Under the pieces are notes generated by a model. That model saw nothing but the letters and a program-made list of their open reading frames with translations. It ran no database searches and had not been told where the DNA came from. A DNA stretch of 64,000 nt, taken from assembly GCF_000744705.1 (NCBI RefSeq), contig NZ_JQML01000001.1, forward strand, positions 8,876,017 to 8,940,016, read 5' to 3'. The position numbers and the translations under genes were made by a program. The stretch comes from Streptacidiphilus albus JL83. GTDB lineage: Bacteria > Actinomycetota > Actinomycetes > Streptomycetales > Streptomycetaceae. Below are positions 59,507 through 64,000 of this stretch, in pieces (position 1 is the first letter of the stretch; every line of letters begins with the position of its first letter).

Positions 59507-60508
59507 ATGAACCTGCAGGTGGCACCCGTCGCGATCCTCGGCACCGGGTCCTGCGTCCCGGACCGGGTGATGTCCAACGCCGAGGTGGGCGCGCCCGCCG
59601 GCGTCGACGACACCTGGATAGTCCGCAAGACCGGTATCCGCGAACGCCGTTGGGCCGAGCCACAGCAGGCCACCTCCGACCTGGCCACCGGCGCCGCCCG
59701 CCGGGCGCTGGAGGCCGCCGGGATCGCGGCCGACCAGCTGTCCGCGATCGTCGTGGGCACCTCGACCCCGGACCACCAGCAGCCGGCGACGGCGGCGTTC
59801 GTGCACCGGAACCTGGGCGGGGCGAGGACCGCGGTGTCGGTGTTCGACGTGAACGCCGTCTGCGCCGGCTTCATGTCCGCGCTGGACGCGGCCCAGGCGC
59901 TGGTCGCCCGCAGCGGCGGGTACGCGCTGGCGATCGGCGCCGACACCTACTCGCGGATCCTGAACCGGGGCGACCGGCGCTCGGTGATCCTGTTCGGCGA
60001 CGGGGCCGGCGCGGTCGTCGTCGGCCCGGCCGCCGCCGGGTCCGGACGCGGGATCCGGGCCTCGGCCTTCCACATCCACAGCGGCCTGACCGACCTGATC
60101 CGGGTCCCGGCGGGCGGCAGCCGCCGGCCCTACGACCCGGCCGCGCACGACGCCGGCCTGCAGTACTTCACCATGGACGGCCGCTCGGTCCGCGAGTTCT
60201 TCATGGGCAACGTGCCCGGACTGGCCAAGCAGTTCCTGCACGACAACGCGGTCCTGCCCGCCGACATCGCCCACGTGGTCCCGCACCAGGCCAACGGCAT
60301 GATGCTCGACGAAATGGGCCCGCTGCTGGACCTGCCGGCCGCCACCGTGCACCGCACGGTGCACGAGTACGGGAACACCGGGGCCGCCTCGGTCCCGCTG
60401 ACCCTGGACCGCGCGGCCCGCTCCGGGGCCCTGCGCCCGGGCGAGCTGGTGCTGCTGGTCGGCATGGGCGGCGGGATGTCGATCAGCTTCGCGCTGGTCC
60501 AGTGGTGA
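59507..60508 (+). CDS. 3-oxoacyl-ACP synthase III (FabH-like), canonical triad
   Basis: A 333-residue KAS III with full Cys-His-Asn triad: NAVCAGFMSAL, VPHQANGMML and EYGNTGAASVPL. Also TGIRERRWAE and GDGAGAVVV. It would condense an acyl-CoA starter with malonyl-ACP or a like extender. ATG 59507 has GAGG upstream; ATG 59495, coupled to the previous stop, would add MRPS. It acts presumably with the Ser-variant paralogue and the acyl ligases of the cluster. Confidence 0.93.
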   Translation: MNLQVAPVAILGTGSCVPDRVMSNAEVGAPAGVDDTWIVRKTGIRERRWAEPQQATSDLATGAARRALEAAGIAADQLSAIVVGTSTPDHQQPATAAFVHRNLGGARTAVSVFDVNAVCAGFMSALDAAQALVARSGGYALAIGADTYSRILNRGDRRSVILFGDGAGAVVVGPAAAGSGRGIRASAFHIHSGLTDLIRVPAGGSRRPYDPAAHDAGLQYFTMDGRSVREFFMGNVPGLAKQFLHDNAVLPADIAHVVPHQANGMMLDEMGPLLDLPAATVHRTVHEYGNTGAASVPLTLDRAARSGALRPGELVLLVGMGGGMSISFALVQW

Positions 60509-60545
60509 CCGGGCAACCGCCGCAACCGTCGCAAGGGAGACGACC

Positions 60546-61580
60546 ATGGAATACCGACGGCTGGGCAACTCCGGCCTGCACGTCCCGCTGCTGAGTTTCG
60601 GCGCCGGCACCTTCGGCGGCCGCGGCAGCCTGTTCAGCGCCTGGGGCGACACCGGCCTCAAGGAGGCCCGCAACCTGGTCGACCTCTGCCTGGACGCGGG
60701 GGTGACCATGTTCGACACCGCCGACGTCTACTCCGAGGGCTTCTCGGAGGAGCTCCTGGGCGCGGCCGTGGCCGGCCGCCGCGACAAGGTCCTGCTGTCC
60801 ACCAAGGCCGGGACCGCCACCGGACCCGACCCCTGGCAGATGGGCACCGGACGCTCCCGGCTGATCCGGTCCGTCGAGGGCTCGCTGCGCCGCCTGGGCG
60901 TGGAGCACATCGACCTGTTCCAGCTGCACGCCTTCGACGCCGGAACCCCGGTCGACGAGGTCCTGGCGGCCCTGCACGACCTGGTCCGGGCCGGCAAGAT
61001 CCGCTACGTCGGGGCCTCCAACTTCGCCGGCTGGCAACTGATGAAGTCCCTCGCCGCCGCCGACCGTTCCGGTTTCCCGCGCTACGTCGCCCACCAGGTC
61101 TACTACTCCCTGGCGGGACGCGACTACGAGTGGGAGCTGATGCCGCTCGCCCACGACCAGGGTGTCGGCGCGGTGGTGTGGTCCCCGCTGGGCTGGGGCC
61201 GGCTGACCGGCAAGGTCCGCCGCGGGCAGCCGCTCCCGGCCTCCAGCCGGCTGCACAGGACCGCCTCGGCCGCGCCCCCGATCGACGACGAACGCCTCTA
61301 CGACCTGGTCGACGTCCTGGTCGACGTGGCCGCCGAGACCGGCCGCACCGTGCCCCAGGTCGCCCTGAACTGGCTGCTGACCCGGCCCACGGTGGCCACG
61401 GTGATCATCGGCGCCCGCAACGAGGAGCAGTTGCGCGACAACCTGGGCGCGGTCGGCTGGCAGTTGGAGAGCGAGCAGCTGGCCCGGCTGGACAAGGTCA
61501 GCGAGGTCACCCCGCCCTACCCGTACCAGATGTACTACCGGCTGCGCGGGTTCACCCCACTGAACCCGCCGCTGGTCTGA
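60546..61580 (+). CDS. Aldo/keto reductase
   Basis: A 344-residue (alpha/beta)8 NADPH oxidoreductase. Catalytic tetrad: Asp and Tyr in FDTADVYSEGFSEELLG, Lys in LLSTKAG, His in FQLHAFDAG. The C-terminal NADP-binding motif is ATVIIGARNEEQLRDNLGA. It is of the YajO/Tas-like type acting on aldehydes or ketones. GGGAGA lies 7 nt before ATG 60546; it follows the KAS III gene by 37 nt and ends at a perfect hairpin. It may reduce the beta-keto product of the ketosynthases. Confidence 0.93.
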   Translation: MEYRRLGNSGLHVPLLSFGAGTFGGRGSLFSAWGDTGLKEARNLVDLCLDAGVTMFDTADVYSEGFSEELLGAAVAGRRDKVLLSTKAGTATGPDPWQMGTGRSRLIRSVEGSLRRLGVEHIDLFQLHAFDAGTPVDEVLAALHDLVRAGKIRYVGASNFAGWQLMKSLAAADRSGFPRYVAHQVYYSLAGRDYEWELMPLAHDQGVGAVVWSPLGWGRLTGKVRRGQPLPASSRLHRTASAAPPIDDERLYDLVDVLVDVAAETGRTVPQVALNWLLTRPTVATVIIGARNEEQLRDNLGAVGWQLESEQLARLDKVSEVTPPYPYQMYYRLRGFTPLNPPLV

Positions 61581-61581
61581 G

Positions 61582-61617
61582 GCGCGGGGCGCTCCGTGCC
61601 GCCGGAGCGCCCCGCGC
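61582..61617 (+). terminator. Perfect 14-bp hairpin after the aldo/keto reductase
   Basis: GCGCGGGGCGCTCC (61582-61595) pairs with GGAGCGCCCCGCGC (61604-61617), 8-nt loop, starting 2 nt after the stop. It probably ends the ketosynthase-reductase transcript, leaving the acyl-AMP ligase with its own promoter in the next 125 nt. Confidence 0.85.
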
Positions 61618-61743
61618 GGGCCCGCACCGCCCCGGAGCACCCTCCGGAGCCCACCCTCGACCGCACCGGACACGCCGGCACCGCCGCACGACGCGCGATG
61701 TGACACCCCGTCCGCTACCCCCAGCCCACGAGGAGATCCGACC

Positions 61744-63519
61744 GTGACAGCCAACGGGCCGCAAGCGACCGCTGACGTGCGCACCCTTCCCGAGGCCCTG
61801 CGGCTGCGCAGCGAGAGGCAGCCCGACGAGACCGCCTACGTCTTCCTGCACGACGGCGAGGAACCGCAGGAGACGCTCACCTACCGGGAACTGCACGCCG
61901 ACGCCGGCCGCCGGGCGGTGGCCCTGGCGGCGGTCGGCCTGGCCGGCCGCAGCGCCGTCCTGCTGTACCCCTCGGGCCTGGAGTTCGTCCGCACCCTGCT
62001 GGGCTGCATGTACGCCCGGGTGGCCGGCGCCCCGGTCCAGGTGCCCCGGCGGCGCGAGGAGGTGGAGTGGCTGCGCCGGATCGCCGACGACGCCGGCACC
62101 TCGACCGTACTGACCACCGCCGAGACCGCCCGTGAGCTGGAGGAGCGCTTCGGCGGCCTGCCCGCCCTGACCGGGCTGACCCTGCTGGCCACCGACGGCG
62201 ACGCCTTCACCGCCGGCGCGGACGCCGCGGACGCGGGCGCGCCCACGCCGGCGGGTCCGCGCGACATCGCGCTGCTCCAGTACACCTCCGGCTCCACCGG
62301 CGACCCCAAGGGCGTCGTCGTCAGCTATGCCAACTTCCTCGCCAGCGCGGTGGAGACCGACCAGCTGTGGCCGTGCGGGCCGGACGGCACCGCGGTGACC
62401 TGGCTGCCGCTCTTTCATGACATGGGCATGCTCTTCGGTGTCGTCCTGCCGCTGTGGGCCGGCATCCCCTCCTACCTGATGGCCCCGGAGGCGTTCACCA
62501 GCCGCCCGGCCCGCTGGCTGGAGGCCATCGCCCGGTTCGGCGGCACCCACGCCGCCGCGCCCAGCTCCGCCTACGAGCTGTGCGCCCGCGCCGCCGCCGA
62601 GGGCGAGGCCGACGCGGTGGGCGACCTGTCCGGCTGGCGGGTGGCCGTCAACGGCGCCGAACCCGTGCGCTGGGCCACCATCCGCTCCTTCGCCGACGCT
62701 TTCGCCGCCCACGGCTTCGACCCGCGTGCCATGTGCCCCGGCTACGGCCTGGCGGAGAACACCCTCAAGGCCACCGGCAGCAGCCAGGAGCGCGAGCCCG
62801 CCGTCCTCTGGCTGTCCGCCGAGGCGCTGCGCGAAGGCCACGCCCAACCCGTCGCCGACCGCACCGAGGGCGCGGTGCCGCTGGTCGGCAACGGCGCGGC
62901 GGTCGGCCGCACCCGGATCCGGATCGTGGACCCGGCCACCCACCGGGCCCTGCCCGACGGCCAGGTCGGCGAGATCTGGATCAACGGCCCCTGCGTCGCC
63001 GACGGCTACTTCGGCCGCCCCGCCGCCAGCGAGGAGACCTTCCGCGCCCAGCTCGCCGGCGCCCGCCCCACCGACGAGGGCCATCTGCGCACCGGCGACC
63101 TGGGCTTCGTCCTGGACGGCGAGCTGTACGTCACCGGGCGGGTCAAGGACGTCATCGTCCGCAAGGGCCGGAGCCACTACCCGCAGGACATCGAGCTCTC
63201 CGCCGAACAGGCCGTGCCGGGCGCGCACCCGAACTGCGCGGTGGCGTTCTCCTGCGCGGACGGCGAACGCGAACGGCTGGTGGTCGTCATCGAGGCCGAC
63301 GGCCGGCTGCTCGACTCGCTGGGCGCCGGGGCCATCGGCCGCCGGGTGCACGACGCGGTGCGCGACCGGCACCGGATCACCCCGGACCAGGTCCTGGTGG
63401 TGCGGCGCGGGGCGGTGCCCAGGACCTCCAGCGGCAAGGTGCGGCGCCGCGCCTGCAAGCGGCGCTACGAGAACGGCGACCTGGCCGACCTGACCGCCGC
63501 GGCTGCCGGGCAGGCGTGA
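61744..63519 (+). CDS. Fatty-acyl-AMP ligase (FAAL-like)
   Basis: A 591-residue adenylate-forming enzyme of the FAAL group. Signature YTSGSTGDPKGVVVSYANF, WLPLFHDMGMLFGV, VNGAEPVRWATI, CPGYGLAENTLKATG, LRTGDLGF, and KDVIVRKGRSHYPQDIE; the C-terminal Lys is in RTSSGKVRRRACK. FAALs make acyl-AMP and load it onto a carrier protein or PKS. No carrier-protein gene is seen in the window, so the acceptor must be outside. GTG 61744 follows GAGGAGATC. Confidence 0.92.
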   Translation: MTANGPQATADVRTLPEALRLRSERQPDETAYVFLHDGEEPQETLTYRELHADAGRRAVALAAVGLAGRSAVLLYPSGLEFVRTLLGCMYARVAGAPVQVPRRREEVEWLRRIADDAGTSTVLTTAETARELEERFGGLPALTGLTLLATDGDAFTAGADAADAGAPTPAGPRDIALLQYTSGSTGDPKGVVVSYANFLASAVETDQLWPCGPDGTAVTWLPLFHDMGMLFGVVLPLWAGIPSYLMAPEAFTSRPARWLEAIARFGGTHAAAPSSAYELCARAAAEGEADAVGDLSGWRVAVNGAEPVRWATIRSFADAFAAHGFDPRAMCPGYGLAENTLKATGSSQEREPAVLWLSAEALREGHAQPVADRTEGAVPLVGNGAAVGRTRIRIVDPATHRALPDGQVGEIWINGPCVADGYFGRPAASEETFRAQLAGARPTDEGHLRTGDLGFVLDGELYVTGRVKDVIVRKGRSHYPQDIELSAEQAVPGAHPNCAVAFSCADGERERLVVVIEADGRLLDSLGAGAIGRRVHDAVRDRHRITPDQVLVVRRGAVPRTSSGKVRRRACKRRYENGDLADLTAAAAGQA

Positions 63520-63538
63520 CGGCCGGGCAGGCGTGACG
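63505..63538. repeat. 17-bp tandem duplication across the FAAL stop codon
   Basis: GCCGGGCAGGCGTGACG at 63505-63521 and 63522-63538, perfect. The first copy contains the stop codon (63517-63519). Confidence 0.92.
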
Positions 63539-63609
63539 GCCCGCTGCGCGGCACCGGCGCGGGGGTTGACCCGCGCCGGTGGCGGCGCGGCCGTGACCGG
63601 GCCCGGACA

Positions 63610-63651
63610 GCGGTGCGGCCGGCACCCCGCAGGGGGCGCCGGCCGCACCGC
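63610..63651. terminator. Hairpin between convergent genes
   Basis: GCGGTGCGGCCGGC (63610-63623) pairs with GCCGGCCGCACCGC (63638-63651), with an inner CCCC/GGGG pair and a small bulge. It lies between the FAAL gene and the converging gene at 63685, and could serve both. Confidence 0.8.
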
Positions 63652-63684
63652 CCGGCCGCGTTCGCGACGGTGTCCGCAACACCG

Positions 63685-64000
63685 TCAGCGGTAGCAGCCG
63701 GAGGGAGGAGAGACTTCGAGGTGGACGCCGGCGGTCGCCTTGGCGGCGGCCTCCATCGCCTCCACCGCATCGGCGCCGAGCGCGATCGCGTAGCCGATGC
63801 GCTCCTCGGAGCTGCCCAGCTCCGCGACGGCCGCGCCGGGCAGCCGGTCGAACTCCCAGCGCAGGACCCCGTCCGCGGCGCTCAGGGCGAGCGCGGTGAG
63901 GGTGCCGGCGGCGGGCGGCAGCACGAAGCTGATCGCCGCCGCCGCCGCGACCGGCGCCACGGCCAGGGCCGGGTCGGCGCCCAGCAGGGCCGCCACGGCG
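63685..64000 (-). CDS. Partial protein, ATP-grasp C-terminus-like
   Basis: Only the C-terminal ~105 residues are visible; the frame is open to the window edge (a GTG at 63994-63996 is probably internal). The pattern FVLPPAAGTLTAL, RLPGAAVAELGSSEERIGYAIALGADAVEAMEAAAKATAGVHLEV matches the last domain of ATP-grasp ligases (PG...V...S...R.GY.IA.G....EA...A..A...). If so it would join a carboxylate to an amine or thiol, fitting a biosynthetic cluster. It ends PSGCYR. Confidence 0.5.
   Translation of the reverse strand, partial: AVAALLGADPALAVAPVAAAAAISFVLPPAAGTLTALALSAADGVLRWEFDRLPGAAVAELGSSEERIGYAIALGADAVEAMEAAAKATAGVHLEVSPPSGCYR

Noticed and set aside
1..64000. tRNA, rRNA, CRISPR arrays, transposases, integrases
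   Set aside because: Looked for cloverleaf ends, repeat-spacer patterns and transposase or recombinase motifs; none was found.

Overview
The window is very GC-rich (three-quarters G+C by eye), with strong third-codon-position G/C bias, GTG/TTG starts, many ATGA/GTGA gene overlaps and purine-rich Shine-Dalgarno sites. Together with XRE/DUF397 pairs, SAM-IV and sulfur-type leader peptides, an actinobacterial high-affinity hydrogenase and a butenolide-type receptor locus, this points to a Streptomyces-like member of the Streptomycetaceae. No rRNA, tRNA or CRISPR array was seen.

Layout. 1-3.8 kb: a partial membrane protein and a Liv-type branched-chain ABC transporter (a LivH-LivM-LivG open frame, then LivF). 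3.8-7.2 kb: a secreted protein, a tandem universal-stress protein, and a coupled pair of membrane-anchored XRE regulators with different outer domains. 7.5-20.8 kb (minus strand): a 14-gene operon-like run for an actinobacterial group 1h (formerly group 5) [NiFe]-hydrogenase, ordered hhyS, hhyL, NifU-like, three conserved unknowns, maturation protease, small peptide, hypABFCDE. 21.0-29.0 kb: a divergent sulfur locus. On the left a flavin reductase and a truncated FMN-reductase remnant lie behind a leader peptide. On the right a SAM-IV riboswitch and a second leader peptide precede two full polar-amino-acid ABC transporters and a GNAT acetyltransferase.

29.1-42.9 kb: mixed accessory genes: a frameshifted PAS/GAF/PP2C/ATPase regulator, a secreted GH92 mannosidase, three TetR regulators (one next to an MFS exporter, one next to an SDR), an SPW membrane protein, an MDR reductase, a double Lrp regulator and a secreted protein. 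42.9-46.3 kb: a lower-GC island-like patch with a broken gene, DUF7848-like and small unknown genes, and a divergent ATPase / XRE-DUF5753 / DUF397 module. 46.8-52.4 kb: a methyltransferase and an avenolide-type signalling locus (acyl-CoA oxidase, butyrolactone-receptor family TetR, P450) with operator-like palindromes in the central gap.

54.2-64 kb: an orphan biosynthetic cluster: transglutaminase-like protein, acyl-CoA synthetase, LuxR regulator with a degenerate receiver, a ketosynthase-III with Ser in place of the active Cys, a canonical ketosynthase-III, aldo-keto reductase, fatty-acyl-AMP ligase and a partial ATP-grasp-like protein. It lies next to the butenolide locus, which may control it. 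This is the best candidate for something undescribed.

Two window-wide oddities: (i) at least three genes carry what looks like one missing base in a C/G-rich stretch, so true frameshifts and sequencing errors cannot be separated here; (ii) short tandem duplications (14-19 bp) span or abut the stop codons of five unrelated genes.
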